The notes under the pieces: generated by a model
Seen by the model: the letters and a program-made list of their open reading frames with translations, nothing else
The model's database searches: none
Told to the model about the DNA's origin: nothing
Position numbers and translations under genes: made by a program
Shown: positions 35,956 to 44,715 of the stretch, piece by piece
Numbering within the stretch: the first letter of the stretch is position 1
How the letters are laid out: each line of letters opens with the position of its first letter
Source of the DNA: Arthrobacter zhaoxinii
GTDB taxonomy: Bacteria; Actinomycetota; Actinomycetes; Actinomycetales; Micrococcaceae
Direction of reading: 5' to 3'
Assembly (NCBI RefSeq): GCF_024385505.1
Contig: NZ_JANFLT010000005.1
Span: 310,001-374,000 of the forward strand
Length of the DNA stretch: 64,000 bases

Positions 35956-36695
35956 GCGCTCCCGCGTCGCTGCCGGCACGCATCCTGAACCAGGGCCGTT
36001 ACGAAGCCCTCACCATGCTGCGCAACGGCGAACAGCTGATCCTCGCCGTGGTCCTGCCGCTGCTTGCCATGGTGGCCCTGGTGGTCACTCCCCTGCTGGA
36101 CGGCTACGGAACTCCCCGGATCAACATGGCCGCCCCTGGGATCTTCGCGCTCTGCGCCATGTCCACCGCCTTCACCGGCCAGGGCATCGCGACCGGTTTC
36201 GACCGCCGCTACGGTGTGCTCCGCTACCTCTCCACCACCCCGCTGGGCCGGACCGGACTGATTGCCGGAAAGGTCCTGGCCGTCCTGGCCGTCCTGGCCA
36301 TCCAGGTGGTGCTGGTCTCGGTGGTCGCCCTGCTGTTCGGCTGGGAGCCTGAACTGAGCGGGCTACTCCCGGCTGCGGTGCAGCTGGTCCTGGGTGCGGT
36401 GGCGTTCACGGCTTTGGGCCTGCTCGTCGCCGGCACGGTACGGCCTGAGGCCACACTGGCCATCACCAACCTGCTCTGGATCCTCCTGGCGGCCGCCGGC
36501 GGTATCATCATCCCGGTAGGCAACCTGCCCGGAGTGCTGCAGCCCTTCATCGAAGTCCTGCCCTCAGCGGCCCTGGGCGACGCCCTGCGCTCGGCCCTGA
36601 TCGACTCGCAGTTCAATATTTCCGCCACGCTGATCCTTCTGGCGTGGACAATACTGGGCGGCCTCGGTGCTGTCCGCTGGTTCAAATGGAGTTAG
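35952..36695 (+). CDS. ABC-2 type exporter, permease subunit
   Basis: 247 residues, six predicted helices, with the ABC-2 pattern (GIFALCAMSTAFTGQGIATGFDRRYGVLRYLSTTPLGRTGL, then a C-terminal AGGIIIPVGNLPGVLQPFIEVLPSAALGDALR, quoted here only as landmarks in two parts of the chain). Partner of the preceding ATPase. In several actinobacteria this pair sits next to ctaA, as here; a link to heme or cytochrome oxidase assembly is only suggested by context. Confidence 0.9.
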   Translation: MSAPASLPARILNQGRYEALTMLRNGEQLILAVVLPLLAMVALVVTPLLDGYGTPRINMAAPGIFALCAMSTAFTGQGIATGFDRRYGVLRYLSTTPLGRTGLIAGKVLAVLAVLAIQVVLVSVVALLFGWEPELSGLLPAAVQLVLGAVAFTALGLLVAGTVRPEATLAITNLLWILLAAAGGIIIPVGNLPGVLQPFIEVLPSAALGDALRSALIDSQFNISATLILLAWTILGGLGAVRWFKWS

Positions 36696-36700
36696 CAACC

Positions 36701-37714
36701 GTGTCACAGACCTCGGCCGGGGTCCCCGCCCGGCAATCGAACAGCCCCGCTGCCGGACCCCTGATCCGCAACCTTGCCTTGGCTTCGCTGGTGGCCAACA
36801 TCGTGATTGTAGTGACCGGCGGCGCGGTCCGTCTGACGGCTTCCGGCCTCGGCTGCCCCGAATGGCCGTTGTGCACCGCGGACTCCTTGGTGACGACGCC
36901 GGAAATGGGCCTGCACGGCATCATCGAGTTCGGCAACCGGCTCCTCACGTTTGTGCTCACGGCCATTGCCTTCGCCACGGTGTTCTCCGTCTGGCGGATC
37001 CGGGCCGAGCGCCGCGATCTGTGGTGGCTGTCCATCGCCCTGCTGGCCGGCGTTCCCGCCCAGGCCGTGATCGGTGGAATTACCGTCCTGACCGACCTGA
37101 ACCCGTGGGTGGTGGGCCTGCACTTCCTTGCCTCGACGGTGATGATCAGCGCGGCCGTGGTGATGGTCAACCGGTCCCGGCTGTCAGCATTGGATCTCCA
37201 GGCACGCCATGCGCCGCTGGCGGACAAGAGCCTCCGCCCCGTGCTGGGCGCCATCGGTGTCCTGTCCGCGCTGACCGTGGTGCTGGGCGTTGTCGTGACC
37301 GGTTCCGGCCCGCACGCCGGCGACCACGGTGCCGCCCGCAACGGCCTGAACCCGGACCTGGTCACCCGCATCCACGTGGTGCCCGTGTACCTGCTGGTCT
37401 TTGCCCTGGCCGTGGCCCTGTACCTGGTCTACCGGCGGGGCGCGGACGCCCGGGTGCGCAAGGCCGTGTCCGTGCTGGCCGTCGTCGTGCTGGCCCAGGC
37501 GGCCATCGGGTACGCGCAGCACTTCCTGCACCTGCCGATCGCCCTGGTGGCGCTGCACATGCTCGGTGCCTGCCTGCTGACGGCTGCCGCTGCGCAGGCC
37601 GTGTATATCGGTTTCAACAAGCAGGTTCCCGGCGGTGCTGCCGTGGCACTGGCGCAGGCACAGGCTGCCCGGAAGGTTCGGTTTGGCCGGCGCGAACGGA
37701 CGGGTCGGAAGTAG
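36701..37714 (+). CDS. ctaA: Heme A synthase, COX15/CtaA family
   Basis: 337 residues from the GTG at 36701, with GGAG 9 bases upstream; an ATG at 36686 is in frame and overlaps the permease gene. Eight membrane helices. Landmarks are GGAVRLTASGLGCPEWPLC, MGLHGIIEFGNRLLT, GLHFLAS, VVTGSGPHAGDHG, TRIHVVPVY and VALHMLGA, including the heme-binding histidines. It converts heme O to heme A for cytochrome aa3. ctaB, which makes heme O, is nearby on the other strand. Confidence 0.95.
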   Translation: MSQTSAGVPARQSNSPAAGPLIRNLALASLVANIVIVVTGGAVRLTASGLGCPEWPLCTADSLVTTPEMGLHGIIEFGNRLLTFVLTAIAFATVFSVWRIRAERRDLWWLSIALLAGVPAQAVIGGITVLTDLNPWVVGLHFLASTVMISAAVVMVNRSRLSALDLQARHAPLADKSLRPVLGAIGVLSALTVVLGVVVTGSGPHAGDHGAARNGLNPDLVTRIHVVPVYLLVFALAVALYLVYRRGADARVRKAVSVLAVVVLAQAAIGYAQHFLHLPIALVALHMLGACLLTAAAAQAVYIGFNKQVPGGAAVALAQAQAARKVRFGRRERTGRK

Positions 37715-37734
37715 ACCTGCGGTTCCCGACGAAA

Positions 37735-37770
37735 GGGCCGGACTCCCCCGCGGGGTCCGGCCCTTCTTTT
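37735..37770 (+). terminator. Terminator of ctaA
   Basis: Perfect 9-bp core stem gggccggac/gtccggccc flanked by aaa and ttctttt, starting 21 bases after the stop. Confidence 0.85.
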
Positions 37771-37811
37771 GTGTCCGGGGCTGGGACCCTGCTCCTGGGT
37801 CTCCTGGCGCA

Positions 37812-37823
37812 GGGGGGGGGGGG
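37812..37823 (+). repeat. Run of twelve G
   Basis: A homopolymer of 12 G just before the repeat unit at 37832. It is intergenic; the length may be unstable in the cell or in sequencing. Confidence 0.9.
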
Positions 37824-37831
37824 CGTGCCTG

Positions 37832-37911
37832 CACAGGGTCCCACGCCCTGGTGCTCCCGTGGCGGGCGTGACCCCACCGGCAACAGGAGTCCCATAGCTT
37901 GGGATGCTGTG
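37832..37911 (-). repeat. 80-bp intergenic repeat, unit 3 (reverse orientation)
   Basis: Begins CACAGGGTCCCA and ends TGGGATGCTGTG. Its reverse complement matches units 1 and 2 in termini and in the internal blocks (CTCCTGTTGCC, GGGGTCA, GAGCACCA). Confidence 0.8.
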
Positions 37912-37932
37912 TGCCCAGGGGGCTGCCTCCCG

Positions 37933-38012
37933 CACAGGGTCCCACACTTTGGTACTGCTGTTCCGGGTGGGACCCCACCGGCAACATCTGCCACATTGCC
38001 TGGGATGCTGTG
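37933..38012 (-). repeat. 80-bp intergenic repeat, unit 4 (reverse orientation)
   Basis: Same termini as unit 3 (CACAGGGTCCCA ... TGGGATGCTGTG), 21 bp after it. Reverse complement shows TGTTGCC, GGGGTC and AGTACCAAAG in register with units 1 and 2. Confidence 0.8.
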
Positions 38013-38068
38013 TACGCAGGGGGGGCTGGCCCTCGCCCGAAGCCACACCATGCCCGGCTGCCGCCCGT

Positions 38069-38123
38069 CTACTGAGCGGATAACGCGGTTATCCGGTGTC
38101 CAAGCCCGTTATCTGCTCAGTAG
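38069..38123. repeat. Long inverted repeat in the ctaA-ctaB spacer
   Basis: Arms ctactgagcggataacg (38069-38085) and cgttatctgctcagtag (38107-38123) pair over 17 bp with one mismatch. The left arm also belongs to a small palindrome ggataac-gcg-gttatcc (38078-38094). There is no T-run. The whole spacer 37715-38371 contains no gene that I can support. Confidence 0.8.
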
Positions 38124-38246
38124 ATGACCGGAGGTACAGCCCGATGAGGGACGTGCTGCTGCAACAGACGTGCAGGACGTTCCGGGTTAGGCGGCTTTAA
38201 TACTCCCCGCGAGCTCTGCGAGCCGGGAGTTTCGTTGCCGCCGTTC

Positions 38247-38282
38247 CGGAACGCCCGGAACGCCCGGAACGCCCGGAGCGCG
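38247..38282. repeat. Short tandem repeat, 9-bp unit
   Basis: cggaacgcc repeated three times exactly, then a diverged fourth copy cggagcgcg. Confidence 0.85.
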
Positions 38283-38328
38283 CGTCGCCCCAGACACCCG
38301 GCCAGAGGCGCAAGCCCGGAAACAACAA

Positions 38329-38356
38329 CGGCCGGACCCCCGAGGGGATCCGGCCG
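38329..38356 (-). terminator. Terminator of ctaB
   Basis: Stem cggccgga/tccggccg, extendable through cccc/gggg, 16 bases after the ctaB stop. On the minus strand it is followed by the T-rich ttgttgtttcc. Confidence 0.75.
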
Positions 38357-38371
38357 CCGTAAAGCGGAAAG

Positions 38372-39310
38372 CTAGACCAGGGCGCTGCCCACGAACGGAT
38401 CCACGGCCAGGGCCAGGAAGAGGATCGTGAGGTAGCTGATGGAGAGGTGGAAGACCTTCATAGCCGACTTGTCATTGAGCTCTTCACGCTGCGCCCGGGA
38501 GTGCAGCCTGTGCGCCTCGGCGATGAACCAGCCGCCGGACAGCAGTGCGGCAATGGTATAGACCCAGCCGGCACCGCCCACGGGAACCAGCAGCAGCGAG
38601 CAGGCCACCGTGGCGTAGGCGTACAGGACCACCTGGACGGAGACCAGCTTCGCACCGGCCACAGCGCCGAGCATCGGCACGCTGGCGTTGCGGTAGTCCT
38701 CGCCGTACTTCATGGACAGCGGCCAGTAGTGCGGCGGCGTCCACAGGAAGATGATCATGAACAGGATGAAGGCCGGCCATTCCACCTTGTTGGTGACCGC
38801 AGCCCACGCAATAAGCACGGGCATGCAGCCGGCAGCGCCGCCCCAGACAATGTTCTGGGTGGTGCGGCGCTTGAGGATCAGGGTGTAGAACACCACGTAC
38901 AGGAAAATGGCACCGACGCCGAGCAGGCCCGTGAGCGGGTTGGCGCCGAACCACAGCAGGGCAATGGCGACAATGCCCAGTACCCACGCGAAGACCATGG
39001 CCTCCCGCGGCGAGACCTCGCCGGTGACCAGCGGACGGTTCTTTGTCCGCTTCATCAGCTTGTCCATATCGCGGTCGATATAGCAGTTGAAGGCGCCGGC
39101 GCTGCCGGCAGCCAGTGCGCCGCCGACCATGGTGGCCAGGATCAGGCCCAGGGACGGCAGGCCCCGCTCGGCGAAGATCATGGTGGGCAGGGTAGTCACG
39201 AGCAGGAGTTCGATGACGCGCGGTTTGGTGAGCGCCACGTAAGCCCGGGCTTTGCGGCCCGCCGTCATCTTCCCCGTGTAGACCGGAGACTCGGCATGCT
39301 GGGTAGTCAC
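38372..39310 (-). CDS. ctaB: Protoheme IX farnesyltransferase (heme O synthase)
   Basis: 312 residues, UbiA family, about nine helices. The first Asp-rich motif is [20 protein letters not shown] (N-x3-D-x3-D); the second region is [20 protein letters not shown]. It adds a farnesyl group to heme B to give heme O, the substrate of CtaA. GTG start. It is divergent from the transketolase gene, with a 429-bp spacer. Confidence 0.96.
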   Translation of the reverse strand: MTTQHAESPVYTGKMTAGRKARAYVALTKPRVIELLLVTTLPTMIFAERGLPSLGLILATMVGGALAAGSAGAFNCYIDRDMDKLMKRTKNRPLVTGEVSPREAMVFAWVLGIVAIALLWFGANPLTGLLGVGAIFLYVVFYTLILKRRTTQNIVWGGAAGCMPVLIAWAAVTNKVEWPAFILFMIIFLWTPPHYWPLSMKYGEDYRNASVPMLGAVAGAKLVSVQVVLYAYATVACSLLLVPVGGAGWVYTIAALLSGGWFIAEAHRLHSRAQREELNDKSAMKVFHLSISYLTILFLALAVDPFVGSALV

Positions 39311-39739
39311 GAAGCGATCACTTTATCCAATCTGGAACGAAAAAGTCCGTCCTCATCATAACCTCTATCGGCTGTAGAAATCGAAGCACCGAAGACGCAT
39401 CCGCCCGCACAGCTGACAGGCTTCCAAACTTCCCGCCACGATGCCCGGCCTGACGCGGCCGGGGCAGGCAGGAAGCAGCCTTAGACGATAAGGTTGGAAC
39501 GGACCTTTCCTGCGGCCGATTTCGGGCGTGGAACGGTAAAAGCAGCAAGAAGTATTAAGCAGTATCCGCGGCATTGGCTGCGGAACGCGGAACAAGTTAT
39601 GCCGTGAACGCGGTATCGATTTGCGTCTGCCTTTGGTTGTAGTGGTAAAGGAACCGGACGCACCCCGTTCACGGGGGCTTCCGGGCATGTCCGGTGCTGT
39701 ACGGTGCCGGTTATCTGCAGAGAGAGGGGCCCGGTAAAC
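39311..39739. other. Divergent promoter region, ctaB / pentose-phosphate operon
   Basis: No supported gene. The middle part (about 39490-39660) is visibly richer in A/T than its flanks, as expected for two divergent promoters. I could not identify -35/-10 elements with confidence, nor any riboswitch-like structure. Long minus-strand frames through it are antisense shadows of tkt. Confidence 0.5.
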
Positions 39740-41938
39740 GTGCCACATATGGAAGAGCAAGAACTGATCTGGACCGAAACGGACCGCAAGGCAGTGGACA
39801 CCGTCCGCGTCCTCGCCGCCGACGCCGTGGAGAAGGTCGGCAACGGCCACCCCGGCACGGCCATGAGCCTGGCCCCGGCCGCGTACCTTCTGTTCCAGAA
39901 GGTCATGCGCCACGACCCGTCCGATCCGCACTGGATCGGACGCGACCGCTTCGTCCTCTCCCCCGGGCACACCTCCCTGACCCTCTACATCGAGCTCTTC
40001 CTCTCCGGCTACGGCCTGGAGCTCGAAGACCTGAAGTCCCTGCGCACCTGGGGCTCCAAGACCCCGGGCCACCCGGAGTACCGCCACACCGACGGCGTCG
40101 AAATCACCACCGGCCCGCTCGGCCAGGGCCTCGCCTCCTCTGTTGGCTTCGCCTTCGCCCAGCGCCGCCTGCGCGGCCTGCTGGACGCCGACGCCGCCGA
40201 GGGCACCAGCCCGTTCGACCACACCATCTGGGTCATCGCGTCCGACGGCGACCTGCAGGAAGGCGTCACCGCCGAGGCCTCCTCGCTGGCCGGTCACCAG
40301 GAACTGGGCAACCTCGTGGTGATCTACGACGAGAACCACATCTCCATCGAAGACGACACCGACATCGCCTTCACCGAAGACGTGCTCAAGCGCTACGAAG
40401 CCTACGGCTGGCACACCCAGCGGGTGGACTGGACCAAGACGGGCGAGTACGTCGAAGACGTCAACGAGCTCTACAACGCCCTGATGGCAGCCAAGGCCGA
40501 AACGAACCGGCCCTCCATCATTTCCCTGCGCACCATCATCGGCTGGCCTGCACCGAACAAGCAGAACACCGGCAAGATCCACGGCTCCGCCCTGGGCACC
40601 GACGAAGTAGCGGCACTGAAGGAAACGCTGGGCTTCGACCCGGCCAAGACGTTCGACGTCGACCCCGCGGTCCTCGAGCACGCCCGCCAGGCAGTGACCC
40701 GCGGCGCCGAGACCCACAAGCAGTGGAGCGAAGGCTTCAAGGCCTGGGAAGAGGCCAACGCCGAAGGCTCCGCCCTGCTGGCCCGCCTCGAAAAGGGCGA
40801 GCTGCCCGAGGGCTGGGAAGCGTCGCTGCCCGTCTTTGAAGCCGGCAAGGACATGTCCACCCGTGCCGCCTCCGGCAAGGTCCTCTCCGCCATCGGCCCG
40901 GCCCTGCCGGAACTGTGGGGCGGCTCCGCCGACCTTGCCGAGTCCAACAACACCACGATTGAGGGCTCCCCCTCCTTCATTCCCGCCGGGAAGCAGACCA
41001 ACGCCTGGTCCGGCAACCCGTACGGCCGTGTGCTGCACTTCGGCATCCGCGAACACGCAGCGGCGTCGATCGTCAACGGCATCACCATGCACAGCAACAC
41101 CCGCGCCTTCTCCGGTACGTTCCTGATCTTCAGCGACTACCAGCGTCCGGCCATCCGCCTCGGTGCCCTGATGGGCGTGCCGGCCATCTACGTCTGGACC
41201 CACGATTCCATCGGCCTCGGCGAAGACGGACCCACCCACCAGCCGGTGGAGCAGCTCGCCTCCCTGCGCGCGATCCCGGGACTCGATGTCGTCCGCCCCG
41301 GCGACGCGAACGAGGTGGCCGTTGCCTGGCGGACCATCCTGGAGAACACCGAGAACCCGGCCGGCATTGTGTTGACCCGCCAGAACATCCCCACCTACGC
41401 ACGCGGCGAAGGTGCTGCCACGGCCACCGAATTCGGCTCCGCCGACGGTGCTGCCCGCGGCGGCTATGTGCTGGCCGAAGCTGTCCGTGACGGCAGCGTC
41501 GTCACGCCCGACGTCATCCTGGTCGGCACCGGTTCCGAGGTCCAGCTGGCTGTTGAGGCCCGCGAAGCACTCGCCGCCGAGGGTGTAGCCGCCCGCGTGG
41601 TGTCGATGCCGAGCATCGAGTGGTTCAACAAGCAGGACAAGGAATACCGCGAGTCCGTCCTGCCGAAGGACATCCGCGCCCGGGTTTCCGTCGAAGCGGG
41701 TATTGCCCTCGGCTGGCGCGAAATTGTCGGCGACGCCGGCCGCAGCGTCTCGCTGGAGCACTTCGGCGCATCCGCGGACTACAAGACACTGTTCCGCGAA
41801 TTCGGCATCACCGCCGACGCCGTGGCCCAGGCAGCCCGGGATTCCCTCGCTGCTGTTGGCGGCGGCGGATCCGCGCCCGACGGCACCACCGGCGCATCCT
41901 CCGGAGCACAGTCCACCGAGACCGGCGACCAGCAGTAA
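39740..41938 (+). CDS. tkt: Transketolase
   Basis: 732 residues from the GTG at 39740, chosen because GAGAGGGG lies 10 bases upstream; an ATG at 39749 is the alternative. Thiamine diphosphate motif [20 protein letters not shown] with the N at [11 protein letters not shown], the transketolase signature near [15 protein letters not shown], and the Pyr-domain [14 protein letters not shown]. It moves two-carbon units between sugar phosphates. First gene of the pentose-phosphate operon; tal follows after 26 bases. The tail is Gly/Ser/Thr-rich ([16 protein letters not shown]), slightly longer than usual. Confidence 0.97.
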   Translation: MPHMEEQELIWTETDRKAVDTVRVLAADAVEKVGNGHPGTAMSLAPAAYLLFQKVMRHDPSDPHWIGRDRFVLSPGHTSLTLYIELFLSGYGLELEDLKSLRTWGSKTPGHPEYRHTDGVEITTGPLGQGLASSVGFAFAQRRLRGLLDADAAEGTSPFDHTIWVIASDGDLQEGVTAEASSLAGHQELGNLVVIYDENHISIEDDTDIAFTEDVLKRYEAYGWHTQRVDWTKTGEYVEDVNELYNALMAAKAETNRPSIISLRTIIGWPAPNKQNTGKIHGSALGTDEVAALKETLGFDPAKTFDVDPAVLEHARQAVTRGAETHKQWSEGFKAWEEANAEGSALLARLEKGELPEGWEASLPVFEAGKDMSTRAASGKVLSAIGPALPELWGGSADLAESNNTTIEGSPSFIPAGKQTNAWSGNPYGRVLHFGIREHAAASIVNGITMHSNTRAFSGTFLIFSDYQRPAIRLGALMGVPAIYVWTHDSIGLGEDGPTHQPVEQLASLRAIPGLDVVRPGDANEVAVAWRTILENTENPAGIVLTRQNIPTYARGEGAATATEFGSADGAARGGYVLAEAVRDGSVVTPDVILVGTGSEVQLAVEAREALAAEGVAARVVSMPSIEWFNKQDKEYRESVLPKDIRARVSVEAGIALGWREIVGDAGRSVSLEHFGASADYKTLFREFGITADAVAQAARDSLAAVGGGGSAPDGTTGASSGAQSTETGDQQ

Positions 41939-41964
41939 TTCCCCTTAATAAAGGAGCATCAACA

Positions 41965-43080
41965 ATGACTTCCACTCCCACGGCCCGGCTTTCCGAAGCC
42001 GGCGTCTCCATCTGGCTGGACGACCTTTCCCGCGAACGGATTGTCTCCGGTTCCCTGAAGAAGCTCATCGATGAGTGGAACGTGGTCGGCGTGACCACGA
42101 ACCCGAGCATCTTCGCCTCGGCCCTGGCCAACGGCGAGTCCTACGCCGCCCAGGTGCAGCAGCTCTCGCGTTCCGGCGCCGACGTCAACAAGTCGGTCTT
42201 CGAGATCACCACCGACGACGTCATCCAGGCCTGCGATGTCTTCGCACCGGTCTACGAAGCAACTAACGGGGTTGACGGCCGCGTGTCCATCGAGGTGGAT
42301 CCGCGCCTGTCGCGTGACACCCAGGGCACCATCAACGAGGCGAAGGAACTCTTCGACAAGGTTGGCCGCGCCAACGTCCTGATCAAGATCCCCGCGACCC
42401 AGGAAGGCCTGCCGGCCATCACCGCCACGCTGGCCGCGGGCATCAGCGTGAACGTGACCCTGATTTTCTCGCTCGAGCGTTACCGCGAGGTCATCAACGC
42501 GTACATGCTCGGCATTGAACAGGCGAAGGAGAACGGGCACGATCTGTCCACCATCCACTCCGTCGCGTCCTTCTTCGTCTCCCGGGTCGACGCCGAGATC
42601 GACAAGCGCCTCGACGCCGTCGGTTCCGACGATGCCAAGTCCCTGAAGGGCAAGGCCGGACTGGCCAACGCCCGGCTGGCGTACCAGGTCTTCGAAGAGC
42701 AGTTCGCCTCCGAGCGCTGGCAGGTGCTGGCAGCAGCCGGCGCCAACGCCCAGCGTCCGCTGTGGGCCTCCACCGGAGTGAAGGATCCGGCCCTGCCGGA
42801 CACCCTGTACGTCACGGGCCTGGTGGCTCCGAAAACGGTGAACACCATGCCGGAAAAGACGCTGGAAGCCACAGCGGACCACGGCGAGGTCACCGGCGAC
42901 ACGATCACCGGCACCTACACCGAGTCCAACGGCGTGCTGGACCAGCTCGACGGCCTGGGCATCTCCTACAACGACGTTGTGGAGCAGCTGGAGACCGAAG
43001 GCCTCGATAAGTTCGTGGTCAGCTGGGGCGAACTCCTGCAGACCGTTCAGAACGCACTGGATACCGCGAAAGAGGCATAG
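41965..43080 (+). CDS. tal: Transaldolase
   Basis: 371 residues from the ATG at 41965, with AAGGAG upstream. The start is confirmed by homologue-like [21 protein letters not shown]. Catalytic region [17 protein letters not shown] with the Schiff-base Lys, and [14 protein letters not shown]. It transfers dihydroxyacetone units in the non-oxidative pentose-phosphate branch. The separate, full-length form is followed at once by pgi (6-base gap). Confidence 0.97.
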   Translation: MTSTPTARLSEAGVSIWLDDLSRERIVSGSLKKLIDEWNVVGVTTNPSIFASALANGESYAAQVQQLSRSGADVNKSVFEITTDDVIQACDVFAPVYEATNGVDGRVSIEVDPRLSRDTQGTINEAKELFDKVGRANVLIKIPATQEGLPAITATLAAGISVNVTLIFSLERYREVINAYMLGIEQAKENGHDLSTIHSVASFFVSRVDAEIDKRLDAVGSDDAKSLKGKAGLANARLAYQVFEEQFASERWQVLAAAGANAQRPLWASTGVKDPALPDTLYVTGLVAPKTVNTMPEKTLEATADHGEVTGDTITGTYTESNGVLDQLDGLGISYNDVVEQLETEGLDKFVVSWGELLQTVQNALDTAKEA

Positions 43081-43086
43081 GAAAAC

Positions 43087-44715
43087 ATGACCACACTGTC
43101 CTTTGAAGCAGCCGGGGCGGCAAGTGCCGCCGTCGACGCCAAGGTGCCCGAACTCGTGGGAGATGAAGTTGCCTCCCGCCTCGTGGCACAGGATCCCACC
43201 CTGTGGGGTCCCGATGCCGAAGCCGAGGCGTCCATTCGCCTGGGCTGGCTCAATCCCGGAGAAAGCTCCCGGCCGCTCGTGGGACAGATCGCGGCGCTTC
43301 GGGAAGAGCTCGCTGCCGAGTCGGTGACCCGCGTGGTCCTGGCCGGCATGGGCGGCTCTTCCCTGGCGCCCGAGGTCATTACCCGCTCCGCGGGTGTGGA
43401 CCTGACCGTGCTGGATTCCACCGACCCCGACGTCGTCGCCGCAGCCCTGGGCGACCGCCTGGCGGAAACCGTCATTGTGGTGAGCTCCAAGTCGGGCTCC
43501 ACGGTGGAGACCGATTCGCAGCGCCGGGTCTTCGAACAGGCCTTCACCGACGCCGGTATCGACGCCAAGTCACGCATTGTGGTTGTCACCGACCCGGGGT
43601 CTCCCCTGGACTCGGCGGCCCGTGAGGCCGGGTACCGCGCCGTGTTCAACGCCGACCCCAACGTCGGCGGGCGCTACTCCGCCCTGACCGCGTTCGGCCT
43701 GGTGCCCTCGGGCCTGGCCGGAGCGGACATTGAAACCCTGCTGGACGACGCCGAGATGACGGCGGAAATCCTGCGGGACGACGCACCGGACAACATCGGC
43801 CTGGAACTCGGAGCGGCACTCGGCGGAACCGATCCGCTGCGCAACAAGATCGTTATTGTGGACGAAGGCTCCGGCCTGGCCGGCTTCCCGGACTGGGCGG
43901 AGCAGCTGATTGCCGAGTCCACCGGCAAGCTCGGCACCGGCCTGCTGCCCGTCGCCGTCGAGCCCGGCGCACCGGAGATGGTTTCCGGAGCCGGCGACGT
44001 GCTCACCGTCCGGATTGTCCCCGTTGACTCGGAGGCCCTCCCCGAAGGGGACCAGGTGGTGGTCTCCGGCAGCCTGGGCGGCTCCATGATGCTATGGGAG
44101 TTCGCCACCGCCGTGGCGGGACGCCTGCTGAACATCAACCCGTTCGACCAGCCCGACGTCGAGGCTGCGAAGAAGGCAGCACGCGGACTGCTGGACGCCA
44201 CCCCCGAAGCCACGGAGCCCTCCTTCGTGGACGGGTCCGTCGAGGTGCGCGGCCCGGCCGACCTGCTCGGCACGGCACACACCCTCCGCGGCGCGCTGGC
44301 CGCCCTGCTCCGCCACCTGGGCACGGACGGTTACCTCAGCGTCCAGGCCTACCTCGACCGTGCCCGGCAGGCAGAGCTCGCCGGCATCCGCCCGGAGCTG
44401 GCAGCAGCCACCGGGCGTCCCGTGACCTTCGGCTGGGGTCCGCGCTTCCTGCACTCCACCGGCCAGTTCCACAAGGGCGGGCCGGCGCAGGGCGTTTACC
44501 TGCAGATCACCGGCAGGCCTGCCGAAGACGTTTCCATTCCGGACCGGCCCTTCACCTTCGGTGAGCTCATCAGTGCGCAGGCAGCCGGCGACGCTCAGGT
44601 CCTTGCGGACCAGGGCCGCCCGGTCCTGCGCCTGCACCTGCTCAACCGCGACGAAGGGGTCCGCGAAATCGAGAACGTCGTGCGCGCCCTGGCAGCAGAA
44701 GAAAGCAGCAACTAA
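43087..44715 (+). CDS. pgi: Glucose-6-phosphate isomerase, actinobacterial cluster type
   Basis: 542 residues with SIS domains: VVLAGMGGSSLAPEV, VVSSKSGSTVET (phosphate-binding), NVGGRYSALTAFGLVP (PGI signature 1 region) and GSLGGSMMLWEFATA. The C-terminal part has WGPRFLHSTGQFHKGGPAQGV. This is the divergent PGI type found between tal and zwf in actinobacteria and, elsewhere, fused to transaldolase. It interconverts glucose-6-P and fructose-6-P. zwf starts at the base after its stop. Confidence 0.92.
   Translation: MTTLSFEAAGAASAAVDAKVPELVGDEVASRLVAQDPTLWGPDAEAEASIRLGWLNPGESSRPLVGQIAALREELAAESVTRVVLAGMGGSSLAPEVITRSAGVDLTVLDSTDPDVVAAALGDRLAETVIVVSSKSGSTVETDSQRRVFEQAFTDAGIDAKSRIVVVTDPGSPLDSAAREAGYRAVFNADPNVGGRYSALTAFGLVPSGLAGADIETLLDDAEMTAEILRDDAPDNIGLELGAALGGTDPLRNKIVIVDEGSGLAGFPDWAEQLIAESTGKLGTGLLPVAVEPGAPEMVSGAGDVLTVRIVPVDSEALPEGDQVVVSGSLGGSMMLWEFATAVAGRLLNINPFDQPDVEAAKKAARGLLDATPEATEPSFVDGSVEVRGPADLLGTAHTLRGALAALLRHLGTDGYLSVQAYLDRARQAELAGIRPELAAATGRPVTFGWGPRFLHSTGQFHKGGPAQGVYLQITGRPAEDVSIPDRPFTFGELISAQAAGDAQVLADQGRPVLRLHLLNRDEGVREIENVVRALAAEESSN

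Noticed and set aside
37635-38127. Frames across the ctaA 3' end and the repeat pair
   Set aside because: They overlap the ctaA gene in other frames, the G-run and the repeats; no coding support.
39365-41761. A 798-codon minus-strand frame covering the ctaB-tkt spacer and most of tkt
   Set aside because: Antisense to tkt. The part in the spacer has no start signal or family resemblance.
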